Below, piece by piece: positions 37,244 through 47,324 of a stretch of 59,167 nt of DNA (its first letter is position 1; each line of letters begins with the position of its first letter). The stretch lies in the NCBI GenBank assembly GCA_905235995.1, contig CAJONI010000050.1, positions 1 to 59,167 on the forward strand, read 5' to 3'. This stretch comes from an uncultured Bacteroidales bacterium (lineage in GTDB: Bacteria; Bacteroidota; Bacteroidia; Bacteroidales; UBA932). The notes beneath the pieces are model-generated. The model saw nothing but the letters and a program-made list of their open reading frames with translations. It was not told the origin of the DNA and ran no database searches. A program made the translations under genes and the position numbers.

Positions 37244-38426
37244 TTTCCAGCTGACGGAAGATCTTCGTGAGCTTGTCGATGGCTTCGTCAAGCTGCTCGA
37301 AGGAGTGTGTGGCCATCAGGGCGAAGCGCACGATGACAGAGTCTTCCGGCACGGCGGGCGGGATGACGGGGGTGATGAACACACCTTCTTCCAGAGCCAT
37401 CTTCACGGCTATCAGGCACTTCTTCAGATCGCGCACGAAAAGCGGGATGATGGGCGACTGGGTGTGGCCTATGTCGAATCCGCGGGCCTTGAACTCTTCA
37501 TGGGCGTGGCGGGTAAGGGCCCAAAGGTGCTCGAGTCGCTCAGGCTCGGAGAGCATGATGTCGATGGCACGGCTCACGGCCGCCACGTTGGCCGGCGGCA
37601 TGCTGGCACTGAAAATCAGGGAGCGGGAGTTGTGCTTGAGATAGTTGAGCACTTCGTGGTCGCCTGCGATGAATCCGCCGAGACTGCCGAACGACTTGGA
37701 GAAGGTGCCCATGATGAGGTCGACCTTGTCGGTCAGGCCGAAGTGGTCGGCGGTTCCACGTCCGTGGTCACCCATCACGCCGAGGCCGTGGGCGTCGTCG
37801 ATCATCAGCGAAGCGTTGTATTTCCCGCAGAGCTCCACCAGCTGGGGGACCGGGGCCATATCGCCTTCCATGGAATATACGCCGTCGACGACTATGAGCT
37901 TAGGGACTTCGAGCGGCGCGGCCTTCATCTTCCTTTCGAGATTCTCCATGTCGTTGTGGGGGAACTTCACCACGCGGCTGAATGACAGGCGGCTGCCGTC
38001 GATGATACAGGCGTGGTCGAGTGCGTCGAGGAAGATGTAACCGCCCCTGAAACCGAGACATGACACCACTCCGAGGTTGACCTGGAAGCCGGTGCTGTAG
38101 GTCACGGCCTCCTCCTTGCCTACCAGGGCGGCCAGTTTCTCCTCAAGGGCCAGGTGGATGTCGAGGGTTCCGTTGAGGAAGCGCGAGCCTGAGCAGCTGG
38201 TGCCATATTTGCGGATGGCCTCGATGGCGGCCTCCTTCAGGCGCGGGTCGTCGGAAAGGCCGAGGTATGAGTTCGACCCGAACATCATCACATCTTTGCC
38301 GCCCATCTTCACGACCGGGTCCTGGCCGGATTCAATCGGGCGGTAGTACGGATAGATTCCCATGGCTTTCACTTCGTCGGCCAGGGTGTATTCCGCACAT
38401 ATTCTGTTCAATAGCGAATCTTTCAT
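37233..38426 (-). CDS. spt: Serine palmitoyltransferase
   Basis: PLP enzyme that condenses serine with a long-chain acyl-CoA, the first step of sphingolipid synthesis. The 397-aa protein is an alpha-oxoamine synthase. PLP Lys244 lies in TFSKSFGSLGG; His138 in LDHA, Asp210 and His213 in IDDAHGLG complete the site. Among this family, YGTSCSGSRFLNGTLD, GVYSMEGDMAP and FSASMPPANVAA follow the Bacteroides SPT pattern as I recall it rather than BioF or glycine acetyltransferase. No other sphingolipid gene is adjacent. A minus-strand -7 box lies at 38461-38468. Confidence 0.87.
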   Translation of the reverse strand: MKDSLLNRICAEYTLADEVKAMGIYPYYRPIESGQDPVVKMGGKDVMMFGSNSYLGLSDDPRLKEAAIEAIRKYGTSCSGSRFLNGTLDIHLALEEKLAALVGKEEAVTYSTGFQVNLGVVSCLGFRGGYIFLDALDHACIIDGSRLSFSRVVKFPHNDMENLERKMKAAPLEVPKLIVVDGVYSMEGDMAPVPQLVELCGKYNASLMIDDAHGLGVMGDHGRGTADHFGLTDKVDLIMGTFSKSFGSLGGFIAGDHEVLNYLKHNSRSLIFSASMPPANVAAVSRAIDIMLSEPERLEHLWALTRHAHEEFKARGFDIGHTQSPIIPLFVRDLKKCLIAVKMALEEGVFITPVIPPAVPEDSVIVRFALMATHSFEQLDEAIDKLTKIFRQLEIIP

Positions 38427-38460
38427 CTATTTCGAGGCATCGGGAATCGGATGCAGCCTG

Positions 38461-38468
38461 CAAAAGTA
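38461..38468 (-). promoter_or_regulatory. Putative spt promoter, -7 box TACTTTTG
   Basis: Minus-strand perfect TAnnTTTG, 34 bases before the spt ATG. It sits between spt and the end of the plug-domain gene. Confidence 0.5.
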
Positions 38469-38501
38469 CTGAAAAAAGAGAGAAGATGTGTTCTTTGCCC
38501 C

Positions 38502-38963
38502 CTATTTTTGATTCCTGCCCGATTTCGTAGTGATGATGATCACCCCGTTCGCCCCCCTCACTCCGTAGATGGACGAAGATGCGTCCTTGAGCACGTCGAC
38601 CGAATACACGTCATGGGGATTGATGGCGTCGAGGTTGGTGACTACGGCACCGTCGACCACGAGCAGAGGTTCGGTGGAACTGTTGATGGAATTGATGCCG
38701 CGGATCCGGATGGAGTTGTCGGGGAACACCTGGACTCCCGCTACCCTTCCTCTCAGATAGTCGTACATGTTGGAATAGACCATCTCCTTTTCGTCCGGCT
38801 TCACGGAAGAGACGGAATATGTGAGGTCATCCTGGGTCGTCACGCTGTATCCGACATTGACCCTGGTATCCTTTGGTGCACTGGAAGCGGACCCTGCCGC
38901 GCCGCAGGACCCCAGCATGGCAGCCACGCCTATAAGCAGACTAAAAAACAATATCTTTTTCAT
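38502..38963 (-). CDS. Free-standing TonB plug-domain lipoprotein
   Basis: A 153-aa lipoprotein (lipobox MLGSC, Cys20) consisting of little more than a SusC-type plug domain: RGRVAGVQV, IRIRGINSINSSTEPLLVVDG and VLKDASSSIYGVRGANGVIIITTKSG. There is no beta barrel and no frame disruption; the protein stops eight residues after the plug signature. The stop is TAG at 38502. It has its own -7 box (38997-39004). It is either a functional anchored plug homologue or a remnant of a transporter; the clean signal peptide and stop favour the former. ATG 38963 is chosen before the signal sequence. Confidence 0.82.
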   Translation of the reverse strand: MKKILFFSLLIGVAAMLGSCGAAGSASSAPKDTRVNVGYSVTTQDDLTYSVSSVKPDEKEMVYSNMYDYLRGRVAGVQVFPDNSIRIRGINSINSSTEPLLVVDGAVVTNLDAINPHDVYSVDVLKDASSSIYGVRGANGVIIITTKSGRNQK

Positions 38964-38996
38964 ATCGACAATGATTTGGTAGAAAAACAGTTGTGA

Positions 38997-39004
38997 CAAA
39001 AATA
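38997..39004 (-). promoter_or_regulatory. Putative promoter of the plug-domain gene, -7 box TATTTTTG
   Basis: Minus-strand TAnnTTTG, 33 bases before the ATG at 38963. Confidence 0.5.
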
Positions 39005-39041
39005 ACAACATTATTCAACAGTTGCATAAAAAATCGGTTTT

Positions 39042-39073
39042 TTTGGTGGGCGCTCCCTGTTTTGCTATCTTTG
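39042..39073 (+). promoter_or_regulatory. hisS promoter
   Basis: TTTG at 39042-39045 and TATCTTTG at 39066-39073 are 20 bases apart, a good match to the -33/-7 consensus. The hisS ATG follows 25 bases later. Confidence 0.7.
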
Positions 39074-39098
39074 TCGTCTGATCAACCAAAGGACAAAA

Positions 39099-40409
39099 AT
39101 GGCACAAAAACCGTCCATACCCAAGGGTACCAGGGATTTCGGTCCCTCCGAAATGATGGGTCGCAACTATATCTTCTCTACGGTGAAGGACGTGTTCCGG
39201 AAGTACGGCTATCCGTGCATCGAAACTCCCTCCATGGAAAACCTCGGCACTCTCCTCGGCAAATACGGCGACGAGGGAGACAAGCTCCTGTTCCGCATCC
39301 AGAACAGCGGCGAGAAAGCCGCTCTGGCTCCGGAAAAGGGCCTGCGCTACGACCTGACAGTCCCCTTCGCCCGCTTCGTGGTCCAGCACCAGAACGAGAT
39401 ATCCTTCCCCTTCAAGCGCTACCAGATACAGCCCGTCTGGCGGGCCGACCGTCCGCAGAAGGGACGCTACCGCGAGTTCTACCAGTGCGACGTCGACGTG
39501 ATCGGCAGCAAGTCGCTCCTCAACGAGCTCGAGCTTGTCCAGATCGTGGACGAGGTGTTCGGCCGCCTGGGAGTCAGGGTATGCCTGAAGATCAACAACC
39601 GCAAGATACTCTCCGGCCTGGCAGAAGTGTCGGGACAACCCGACAAACTCGTCGACATGACCGTCGCCATCGACAAGATCGACAAGGTGGGCCTGGACGC
39701 CGTGAAGGAGGAACTTTTCGAGAAGGGGCTCACCGAGAAGGCTGTCGCCACCATCGAGCCTGTGCTGACCCTATCAGGGACCACCGAAGAGAAGATCGCC
39801 CGCATGCGGACGCTGCTCGCCGGTTCCGAAACCGGCATGAAAGGACTTGAGGAGACCGAGACGCTCTTCGGCCTCATCGCGGCCGCGGGAATCCGTCAGG
39901 AAGTCGAGCTCGACCTCTCCCTGGCCCGCGGCCTCAACTACTACACCGGCGCCATTTTCGAGGTAAAGGCCCTCGACTGGGCCATCGGCAGCATCTGCGG
40001 CGGCGGCCGCTACGACGACCTGACCGGCATCTTCGGCCTGCCCGGGATGTCGGGAGTGGGCATCAGCTTCGGCGCCGACCGCATCTACGACGTGCTGCAG
40101 GGGCTGGATCTTTTCCCTGAGGGCTCCGCCGCCTCCGCCTCCGTGCTCTTCACCAACATGGGCGAGAAGGAAGCCGCCTACGCGGTTTCTCTGGCGTCCG
40201 CATTCCGGGCCGAGGGCGTAGCCTGCGAAGTGTATCCCGACAATACGAAGCTCAAGAAACAGTTTGAATACGCCGACCGCAAGGGCATCCCCTGGCTGGC
40301 GATAGTCGGCGACCAGGAAGTATCCTCAGGGACCGTCACTCTCAAGAACCTTGCCTCCGGAGAGCAGCAGACTCTTCCCAAAGAAAAGGCCGTTACTGTG
40401 GTGAAGTGA
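39099..40409 (+). CDS. hisS: Histidine--tRNA ligase
   Basis: Class II aminoacyl-tRNA synthetase, 436 aa. Motif 1 region [24 protein letters not shown], motif 2 [32 protein letters not shown], and the histidine-specific [13 protein letters not shown] are present, with motif 3 [13 protein letters not shown] and a C-terminal anticodon-binding domain. The 3' end overlaps the convergent GH20 gene by 17 bases. Confidence 0.96.
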   Translation: MAQKPSIPKGTRDFGPSEMMGRNYIFSTVKDVFRKYGYPCIETPSMENLGTLLGKYGDEGDKLLFRIQNSGEKAALAPEKGLRYDLTVPFARFVVQHQNEISFPFKRYQIQPVWRADRPQKGRYREFYQCDVDVIGSKSLLNELELVQIVDEVFGRLGVRVCLKINNRKILSGLAEVSGQPDKLVDMTVAIDKIDKVGLDAVKEELFEKGLTEKAVATIEPVLTLSGTTEEKIARMRTLLAGSETGMKGLEETETLFGLIAAAGIRQEVELDLSLARGLNYYTGAIFEVKALDWAIGSICGGGRYDDLTGIFGLPGMSGVGISFGADRIYDVLQGLDLFPEGSAASASVLFTNMGEKEAAYAVSLASAFRAEGVACEVYPDNTKLKKQFEYADRKGIPWLAIVGDQEVSSGTVTLKNLASGEQQTLPKEKAVTVVK

Positions 40410-42072
40410 GCACGTCGGTCTTCCAGTTCCAGCCTCGGGAGTCGTAGATACGTGCCATGTGCCGGAGCCGGGGAATATAGGCCTGCAGGTTGTGGGCGGC
40501 GGGATCGGACCACTGGAGTTCGGCCAGGGTGGAGATGCGGGGCAGGAGTTCCCAGAGCAGTTTCTCCTCGTCGGCTACGCGTTCGCTCCAGATGCAGGCC
40601 TCGGCTCCGATGATGCGTGAGCGCTCTTCGGGCGTCAGGCCCTCCGGGATGACGGCCAGGTCGTAGACCTTCCGCAGGCTCTCCTCTCCCGTCAGTTCGT
40701 TGTTCTCGGCATTGCTGAAATAGACGTAGCCGCAAGGGCACATGATGGCGTCGTAGCCCTCCCGCACTGCTATGGCGGCGGAGGACGGGCGCATCCACGC
40801 GGCTATGACGGTCTGCTTCGAAGGAGCCCCGACCACATGGTCGCTCCAGTCGCAGAGCACGTCGTTCCAGCAGATCATCCTGCGGCCGTGCTCGGCCAGG
40901 AAGACTTCCAGCTGCGAGCTGAACCAGGACTGCAGCAGTTCCTCGGGGGTCTTGTGGCCATCGCCCTTGAGCCCCAGCTCGCGGATTTTCCGCTGACAGT
41001 CAGGGCATTTCTCCCAGCGCACCTTGGGGCACTCGTCGCCGCCGAGATGGATGTACTCGGAAGGGAAGATGTCGAGAAGTTCGGTGAGGACGTCCTTCAC
41101 GAAGTCCATCGTGGACTCCTTGCCCACGCACAGCACGTCGTCGAGCACTCCGTAGCGCGTCGCCACTTCGTAGGGCCCGCCCGTGCAGCCGAGCTCAGGA
41201 TAAGCGGCCAGCATGGCCTGGGTATGGCCAGGAAGGTCGATCTCGGGGATCACCGTTATGCCGCGCTCCGCTGCGTAGCGCACGACCTCCCTCGCTTCTT
41301 CCTGGGTGTAGAAGCCCGACACCGGCACGTCGTCGAGCTGTCCGTCCTGATATTCGGTCCCGGGACGGTATGAGGCTATCTCAGTGAGTTTCGGATATTT
41401 CTTGATCTCGAGCCTCCAGCCCTGGTCTTCGCTGAGGTGCCAGTGGAAGTAGTTGAGATTGTGCAGCGCGAGGATGTCGATCACTTTCCTGACGGTCTCC
41501 AGGGGGAAGAAGTGCCGTCCGCAGTCGAGCATGAAAGCCCTGTAGGGGAATTCTGGATAGTCGAAGACTTCGTCCGCAGGCCACGCCGGGCGGAATGAGC
41601 TGCCGTCCTCAGGCAGCGGGAGCGCCTTGACGAGAGTCTGGATGCCATGGAGCACTCCCTGCACACTCCCGCCGGTAAGCGTTACTTTATCTTTGGACAC
41701 GAAGATGCGGTAGCAGGATTCCTGCTGGAAATCGCGCAGGCCTGCGCCGAGCCCGGCGTCGACGCCCAGCACTATGGAAGGAGAGGATGTCTCGCGGGCC
41801 TGTGTGCGGAGCCTGATGCCGGTTGCCTGGCGGATTTCATCCGCAAGCAACTCAGCCGCAGCGGCAAGGGCCTCATCTCCCTGCTCGTGGCAGATACGGA
41901 CATTGGACGACAATACAAAGGGATTGGGATCCACCTCAGTGGCGCGGACCTCCCGCGGCAGCGGGCTCACGGCGAAATCGCCGGTCAGGATTTCGGAAGG
42001 CTGGCAGCCGGAGGCCGCAAGGAGGGCGAACAGAGTCGCAGTCAGGATGATGGGAACGGATATTTTTTTCAT
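40393..42072 (-). CDS. Beta-N-acetylhexosaminidase, GH20 lipoprotein
   Basis: Surface or periplasmic exo-hexosaminidase for host or microbial glycans. The 559-aa protein has a lipoprotein signal (AASGC), an N-terminal GH20b domain, and a TIM barrel with [30 protein letters not shown] and the catalytic Asp-Glu pair in HLGGDECPK near residue 346. Tryptophans of the subsite appear in [13 protein letters not shown]. The minus-strand -7 box at 42080-42087 ends seven bases before the ATG. Confidence 0.94.
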   Translation of the reverse strand: MKKISVPIILTATLFALLAASGCQPSEILTGDFAVSPLPREVRATEVDPNPFVLSSNVRICHEQGDEALAAAAELLADEIRQATGIRLRTQARETSSPSIVLGVDAGLGAGLRDFQQESCYRIFVSKDKVTLTGGSVQGVLHGIQTLVKALPLPEDGSSFRPAWPADEVFDYPEFPYRAFMLDCGRHFFPLETVRKVIDILALHNLNYFHWHLSEDQGWRLEIKKYPKLTEIASYRPGTEYQDGQLDDVPVSGFYTQEEAREVVRYAAERGITVIPEIDLPGHTQAMLAAYPELGCTGGPYEVATRYGVLDDVLCVGKESTMDFVKDVLTELLDIFPSEYIHLGGDECPKVRWEKCPDCQRKIRELGLKGDGHKTPEELLQSWFSSQLEVFLAEHGRRMICWNDVLCDWSDHVVGAPSKQTVIAAWMRPSSAAIAVREGYDAIMCPCGYVYFSNAENNELTGEESLRKVYDLAVIPEGLTPEERSRIIGAEACIWSERVADEEKLLWELLPRISTLAELQWSDPAAHNLQAYIPRLRHMARIYDSRGWNWKTDVLTSPQ

Positions 42073-42079
42073 GGCAGGA

Positions 42080-42087
42080 CAAAGTTA
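42080..42087 (-). promoter_or_regulatory. Putative GH20-gene promoter, -7 box TAACTTTG
   Basis: Minus-strand TAnnTTTG only seven bases before the ATG at 42072, another near-leaderless candidate. Confidence 0.45.
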
Positions 42088-42111
42088 GGCGTTTTTTTGG
42101 TATATTGCGAC

Positions 42112-43245
42112 ATGAACAAATTTACCAGATACCTGCGACATATCGTCTATCTGGAAGACGAGCTCGACCGTGCGGCTGCAGCGGCCAGCATCAAGAAGAA
42201 CATAGCCTTCCGTGGACCGAACGTCATAATCCTGGCCTGCGCCATATTCATAGCCTCCATCGGCCTGAATGTCAACTCTATCCCGGTCATCATCGGCGCG
42301 ATGCTCATTTCTCCCGTGATGGGGCCTATCCTTGGTTTCGGCCTGGGCCTGGGCACGAACGACACCGGGCTTCTGACCAATTCGCTCAAGAACTTCCTTG
42401 TGATGGTGGTCATAAGCATAGTAGTGGCGACGCTCTACTTCATGATTTCGCCTTTGCGCATGACCAATCCCACGGAACTGCTGGCCCGCACCCGTCCCAC
42501 CATCTACGACGTGCTGATCGCACTCTTCGGCGGCGTGGCGGGAATGCTGGAGCATTCCCGCAAGGAACGCGGCACGGTGCTGGCCGGCGTAGCCATCGCC
42601 ACCGCCCTGATGCCGCCGCTCTGCACCGTGGGCTACGGCATCGCCACCCTTGCGCCCCGCTACATCTTCGGCGCGATGTACCTCTTCCTGATCAACACCT
42701 TCTTCATCGCTCTGGCCACCTTCATCGTAGCCAAGTTCCTGGGATTTGAGAGAGCCCCCGGCGACGAGCTGCGCAATCGCCGCAGCGCACGGGTAGTCAG
42801 CCTTATCCTGGTGGTGATGATAGTCCCGAGCGTCATTTCGGCCATCGGCACCATACGCGACAACAACTTCGCCACCAATGCCGAACGCTTCGTCGCCGAG
42901 CACAAGACCATAGGCTCAGCCTACATCTTCGACCACCGTATCAATCTCGACGGACGCACCCAGACCCTCGACCTATACCTTGCCGGTGAGGCCCTCGACT
43001 ATACGACCAAGCAGATCCTGCTCCAGAGCGCCCTCAACTACGGCCTGCACAGCGACCAGATCATCTTCCACGAAGAAGCGTCAGTGCAGAACATAGACAG
43101 GAACGAAGTCATGCGCAACCTGAGCGACCACTATCTCGAAACCATCCGGCAGCTCAATCAGACAATAGTGGAGCTACAGGTCGAACTGGCCCGCTACAAG
43201 GCGCTGGAAAAGGCCGCGGCTGCCGACACGACAGCCGCGAAATGA
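42112..43245 (+). CDS. DUF389-family membrane protein
   Basis: A 377-aa polytopic protein of the DUF389 (TIGR00341-like) type. The conserved core PNVIILACAIFIASIGLNVNSIPVIIGAMLISPVMGPILGFG is followed by five or so further helices with ATALMPPLCTVGYGIA, and a soluble C-terminal region of about 140 aa ending in a coiled coil. The biochemical role is unknown. The open frame extends far upstream to 41647 but only as antisense to the GH20 gene; ATG 42112 (MNKFTRYLRH) begins the family homology. Confidence 0.88.
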   Translation: MNKFTRYLRHIVYLEDELDRAAAAASIKKNIAFRGPNVIILACAIFIASIGLNVNSIPVIIGAMLISPVMGPILGFGLGLGTNDTGLLTNSLKNFLVMVVISIVVATLYFMISPLRMTNPTELLARTRPTIYDVLIALFGGVAGMLEHSRKERGTVLAGVAIATALMPPLCTVGYGIATLAPRYIFGAMYLFLINTFFIALATFIVAKFLGFERAPGDELRNRRSARVVSLILVVMIVPSVISAIGTIRDNNFATNAERFVAEHKTIGSAYIFDHRINLDGRTQTLDLYLAGEALDYTTKQILLQSALNYGLHSDQIIFHEEASVQNIDRNEVMRNLSDHYLETIRQLNQTIVELQVELARYKALEKAAAADTTAAK

Positions 43246-43263
43246 GTTCTCCTGACTCAGGAA

Positions 43264-44646
43264 TCAGCCTTTGAGGTATTCGTCGATGGCTTTTGCCGCG
43301 CGGCGGCCGGCGCCCATGGCGAGGATGACGGTGGCCGCGCCGGTCACGGCGTCGCCGCCGGCGAAGACTCCCGGACGCGTGGTGGCGCCGTCTTCGGAAG
43401 CCACTAGGCAGCCGTGACGTTCAGTCTCCAAGCCATTGGTCGTACTGGCTATCAACGGGTTGGGAGAAGTTCCAAGCGCCATGATGACCCCGTCGACGGG
43501 AATCTCGAACTCGGAACCTTCCACCGGTACGGGAGAACGCCGGCCGCTGGCGTCGGGCTCACCGAGCTCCATGCGGATGCAGCGAAGACCGCGCACCCAG
43601 CCTTTCTCGTCGCCAAGCACCTCCACGGGATTGGTCAGCATACGGAAGACTATGCCCTCCTCGAGAGCATGGTGCACTTCCTCTGCGCGGGCCGGGAGTT
43701 CCTTCTCGGTGCGACGGTAGACGATCGTGACTTCGGAGCCCAGGCGCAGCGCGGTGCGCGCGGCATCCATGGCCACGTTGCCACCTCCCACCACGGCGAT
43801 GCGCTTCCCGATGAAGATAGGAGTATCGCTTTCCGGGTCGAAGGCACGCATAAGGTTGCTGCGGGTCAGATATTCGTTGGCTGAGAAAACTCCGCAGAGA
43901 TTCTCTCCGGGGATGCCCATGAAGCGCGGCAGTCCGGCTCCGGAACCCACGAACACGGCTGAGAAGCCCTCGCGGTCCAGCAGTTCGTCGACGGTCAGGG
44001 TGCGGCCTACCACCACATTGGTTTCTATCTTGACTCCCAATGCCTTGACGGCGTCGATCTCAGGCTCCACCACCGCCTCCTTGGGAAGACGGAACTCGGG
44101 AATGCCATACTGCAGCACTCCGCCCGCCTTGTGCAGGACCTCGAAAATCGTCACGTCGTAGCCCATCCTGGCCAGGTCGCTGGCGCAGGCGAGGCCCGAA
44201 GGACCGCTGCCCACCACCGCGACCTTCCTGCCGTTGGCGGGAGCCTTCTCCACTTTCACACCCCCATGTGCCCGGCTCCAGTCGGCCACGAAGCGCTCCA
44301 GCTTGCCTATGGCGACGGGTTCGCCCTTCACGCCGAGGATGCAGCTGCCTTCGCACTGGGTCTCCTGGGGACAGACGCGTCCGCAGACCGCAGGGAGCGA
44401 GCTGTCGCGGGCGATGACCCCGGCGGCGGCGGTGAAGTCGCCGCCACGGACCTGGGCGATGAATTCCGGAATGCTGATACCTACCGGGCATTGCTGCACG
44501 CAGCGCGGATTGCGGCAGTTAAGGCAGCGGGAAGCTTCAAGCAAAGCCTCCTGCTCATCGTAGCCATAGCACACTTCCTCGAAATTGTGTGCGCGGACCT
44601 TCGGGTCCTGTTCCCGCACGGGAACGCGTCCGATCTTTTCTGCCAT
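43264..44646 (-). CDS. nfnB: NfnB-like NADPH-dependent oxidoreductase (glutamate-synthase small-subunit family)
   Basis: Flavoprotein of 460 aa. The N-terminus carries [4Fe-4S] cysteines (CLNCRNPRCVQQCPVGISIPEF and CGRVCPQETQCEGSC), then FAD-binding GSGPSGLACASDLA and a second dinucleotide fold GGGNVAMDAARTALRLGSE. Alone this could be GltD or an ungrouped GltA-like enzyme; next to an NfnA-like gene it is best read as the large subunit of the electron-bifurcating NADH-dependent ferredoxin:NADP oxidoreductase. Its ATG overlaps the nfnA stop by one base (TAATG). Confidence 0.88.
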   Translation of the reverse strand: MAEKIGRVPVREQDPKVRAHNFEEVCYGYDEQEALLEASRCLNCRNPRCVQQCPVGISIPEFIAQVRGGDFTAAAGVIARDSSLPAVCGRVCPQETQCEGSCILGVKGEPVAIGKLERFVADWSRAHGGVKVEKAPANGRKVAVVGSGPSGLACASDLARMGYDVTIFEVLHKAGGVLQYGIPEFRLPKEAVVEPEIDAVKALGVKIETNVVVGRTLTVDELLDREGFSAVFVGSGAGLPRFMGIPGENLCGVFSANEYLTRSNLMRAFDPESDTPIFIGKRIAVVGGGNVAMDAARTALRLGSEVTIVYRRTEKELPARAEEVHHALEEGIVFRMLTNPVEVLGDEKGWVRGLRCIRMELGEPDASGRRSPVPVEGSEFEIPVDGVIMALGTSPNPLIASTTNGLETERHGCLVASEDGATTRPGVFAGGDAVTGAATVILAMGAGRRAAKAIDEYLKG

Positions 44647-45500
44647 TACGAATCCCTCCCTATTTTAAATTTGTGATCAGCTTCCTGTTCCTGAGTCCGG
44701 TACATCGCTCCGCGGCGCAGGGCCTCGTCGAAATCGACCTCATAGGCATTGAACTCCGGCCCTTCCACGCAGGCGAAACGGACTCGTCCGCCGACCGTGA
44801 CACGGCAGCAGCCGCACATGCCGGTGCCGTCGACCATCAGGGTATTGAGGCTCACGTCGAGCGGAATGCCTGTATCCTTCAGAGTCAGGGTAACGAACTT
44901 CATCATGATCATGGGCCCGATTGCCACCGCCTGGTCGTAATGCTCACCGGCGGCCAGCAGTTCCTGTACCTTTCCGGTCACCAGGCCGGCAAATCCTTCG
45001 CTGCCGTCGTCGGTGCAGATATAGAGGTTGTCGCACACTTCGGACATCTGGCCGCGCAGGATCACCAGGCTGGAGGTCTTGGCTCCCAGCACTATGTCGA
45101 CATGCGCCCCGCGCTCGTGCAGGTACTTGGCCTGAGGGTAGACAGGGGCAGTGCCGAGACCGCCGGCCACGAAGAGGAAGCGGCGGCCGGAGAGCTCGGA
45201 ATCAGGTTTCTCGACGAACGCGGAAGGACGGCCGAGCGGGCCGACCACGTCGGTGAAACTCTCGCCTTCCTCCAGAGAGCAGATCATGCGGGAAGAGGCC
45301 CCGACCTCCTGAGTCACTATGGTCACTATGCCTTTGGAGCGATCGAAATCGCAGATGGTCAGGGGAATCCTTTCTCCCTGAGGCCTGGCCCTCACTATCA
45401 GGAACTGGCCAGGCAATGCAGCCGCGGCGATTCGCGGCGCCACCACGTCCATCAGGCAAATGGACGGAGTCAGCATCATTTTTCGGGTAATACGATACAT
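44646..45500 (-). CDS. nfnA: NfnA-like sulfide/dihydroorotate dehydrogenase-type FAD/NAD-binding protein
   Basis: A 284-aa ferredoxin-reductase-type subunit. It has the FAD segment RARPQGERIPLTICDF, the NAD-binding FVAGGLGTAPVYPQAKYL, and a C-terminal [2Fe-2S] site in DGTGMCGCCRVTVGGRVRFACVEGPEF, where an Asp and three Cys form the cluster in NfnA. It pairs with the downstream nfnB. It starts 12 bases after the sppA stop, so all three genes are one unit. Confidence 0.88.
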   Translation of the reverse strand: MYRITRKMMLTPSICLMDVVAPRIAAAALPGQFLIVRARPQGERIPLTICDFDRSKGIVTIVTQEVGASSRMICSLEEGESFTDVVGPLGRPSAFVEKPDSELSGRRFLFVAGGLGTAPVYPQAKYLHERGAHVDIVLGAKTSSLVILRGQMSEVCDNLYICTDDGSEGFAGLVTGKVQELLAAGEHYDQAVAIGPMIMMKFVTLTLKDTGIPLDVSLNTLMVDGTGMCGCCRVTVGGRVRFACVEGPEFNAYEVDFDEALRRGAMYRTQEQEADHKFKIGRDS

Positions 45501-45512
45501 CCGCTTTGGGAC

Positions 45513-47288
45513 TTAGTAGCTTATTCCGATATAAGGCATGCGGGCGGCAATCTCCGGGCCATTGAGGCCGAGGAGCCACTTGCCGGTTCTGACAGCCGTA
45601 TTGGGAAGGTTTTCGAGACGGATGTCCTGATCGGTACCGCTGTCGTTCATCGACGAGAGCAACTGGTTGTACATCGATTCGACCACAGGATACTCCTCGA
45701 CGCGGTATCTGTCAAGGTCGGCCATGGTCGCGGCATAGCTGATGGCGTCGGTCAGGCCGCCCCATTCGTCAATCAGGCCGATGCGGAGGGCGTCACCGCC
45801 AGCCCACACGCGGCCCTGGGCGATCTCGTCGACCGCTTCGGCCGTGAGGTCGCGTCCCCTGGCCACGCGGCCGACGAAGTCTTCGTAGGTGGCGTCGACA
45901 TTCTGCTGCATGTATGCCACCTCGTCGGGATCGAGCGGGGACATAAGGCTGCCAAGCGAGCCGTGCTTGTGGGTAGACACCTCGTAGACATTGAGGTGGA
46001 GGTTCTTCTTGAGAGCCCGTCCTACGCTCGGAATCAAGCCGAACACTCCGATCGAACCGGTAAGGGTGGTCTTGTCGCTGTAGATCTTGTCGGCGGCGCA
46101 GCTGATCCAGTAGCCGCCGGATGCGGCATAGCCGCCATAGCTGGCCACCACGGGTTTCTCTGCCTTGAGGAGCTCGATCTCACGGGCAATGGCTGCAGAG
46201 GCCTGGACGCTTCCGCCCGGGCTGTTGACGCGGAACACGACCGCCTTGACGGCAGGGTCGCGACGCGCCTCGGCGATCACCTTGGCAAAGTTGTTGCCGA
46301 TGCTGCCATAGCCTTTGTCGTCCATCACGATCTCACCGTCGGCGTAGATCACCGCCACCTTGTCCTTCGCACGGAGGTCGGGACGGACCTTGGCAACGGC
46401 GTAGTCCTTGAGGCTCACATATTTGAGATCCTTGGGCTCCTTCACACCGCACAGGGTGCAGAAATAATCGCGCACCTGGTCGTCATACCAGAGCTCGTCG
46501 ACGAGCCCCTTCTCAAGGGCCACCTCGGCGCTGGTGATCTCGAGGCCGTCGATCCAGGCGTTGTACTGCTCTGCAGTGAAGTCGCGGGAAGAGGCTACGG
46601 CGTCGGCCATCACGCCCCATATCGTGCCGAGCAGGGTCTCGTACTGCTCGCGGTTCTCGGCACTCATCTCGCTCTTGATGTAGGGCTCGCCTGCCGATTT
46701 GTATTTGCCGTGGCGGATGAGCTGGATGTCTATGCCGAGATGGTCGATCAGGTCTTTGTAGTACATCAGGCTGGAACTCATGCCACTGATCATCACCTCG
46801 CCGTAGGCGTTGAGTATCACCTTGTCGGCCACCGACGCCATGTAATAGTTGTTGCCCGAGTAGTTCTGGCTGTAGGCCACCAGAGGCTTGCCGCTCTCGC
46901 GGAAGCGGGCCAGGGCGGCGCGGAACTCCTCCGCCTGGGCGAAGTCCATGGCCACATCGTCGGCCTTGATGTAGGCGAACTTGACCTGCGGGTCTGCTGC
47001 CGCGGCCTCGAGGGCGCGGATGGCATTGAGAAGCGAGAGGCTGTTCGACATGTTGGCGCTGAGTGCCATGGGATTGAAGGAGAAGGACTCCCTGCCCTGC
47101 TCGGCGATGGGCTGCGAAAGGTCGATCTTGAGGATGGCTCCCTTGGGGACCACGGGCGCGCTGTCCTTGCCACCTCCAAAAGAGGAGATTGCAGAGCCGA
47201 TAATTCCGAAGATAATCAGATTGATGAGGATGAAGGCGATGAGAGTGCCAAGGCACCCGCCCCAAACTACTTTCCAGAAAGGTTTCAT
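45513..47288 (-). CDS. sppA: Signal peptide peptidase SppA (67-kDa type)
   Basis: Membrane-anchored Ser-Lys protease degrading cleaved signal peptides; 591 aa with one N-terminal helix (GTLIAFILINLIIFGIIG). The long form has two tandem ClpP-like halves. The general-base Lys region is VAYSQNYSGNNYYMASVADKVIL, and the nucleophile lies in YGGYAASGGYWISCAADKIYS. First gene of the sppA-nfnA-nfnB unit; its -7 box is at 47325-47332. Confidence 0.94.
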   Translation of the reverse strand: MKPFWKVVWGGCLGTLIAFILINLIIFGIIGSAISSFGGGKDSAPVVPKGAILKIDLSQPIAEQGRESFSFNPMALSANMSNSLSLLNAIRALEAAAADPQVKFAYIKADDVAMDFAQAEEFRAALARFRESGKPLVAYSQNYSGNNYYMASVADKVILNAYGEVMISGMSSSLMYYKDLIDHLGIDIQLIRHGKYKSAGEPYIKSEMSAENREQYETLLGTIWGVMADAVASSRDFTAEQYNAWIDGLEITSAEVALEKGLVDELWYDDQVRDYFCTLCGVKEPKDLKYVSLKDYAVAKVRPDLRAKDKVAVIYADGEIVMDDKGYGSIGNNFAKVIAEARRDPAVKAVVFRVNSPGGSVQASAAIAREIELLKAEKPVVASYGGYAASGGYWISCAADKIYSDKTTLTGSIGVFGLIPSVGRALKKNLHLNVYEVSTHKHGSLGSLMSPLDPDEVAYMQQNVDATYEDFVGRVARGRDLTAEAVDEIAQGRVWAGGDALRIGLIDEWGGLTDAISYAATMADLDRYRVEEYPVVESMYNQLLSSMNDSGTDQDIRLENLPNTAVRTGKWLLGLNGPEIAARMPYIGISY

Positions 47289-47324
47289 ATCCTAATTTAT
47301 AATGATTTGTCTTTTTACAACTTG

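Noticed and set aside
41647-42111. N-terminal extension of the DUF389 protein by 155 codons
   Set aside because: Antisense to the 5' part of the GH20 gene; family homology begins at ATG 42112.
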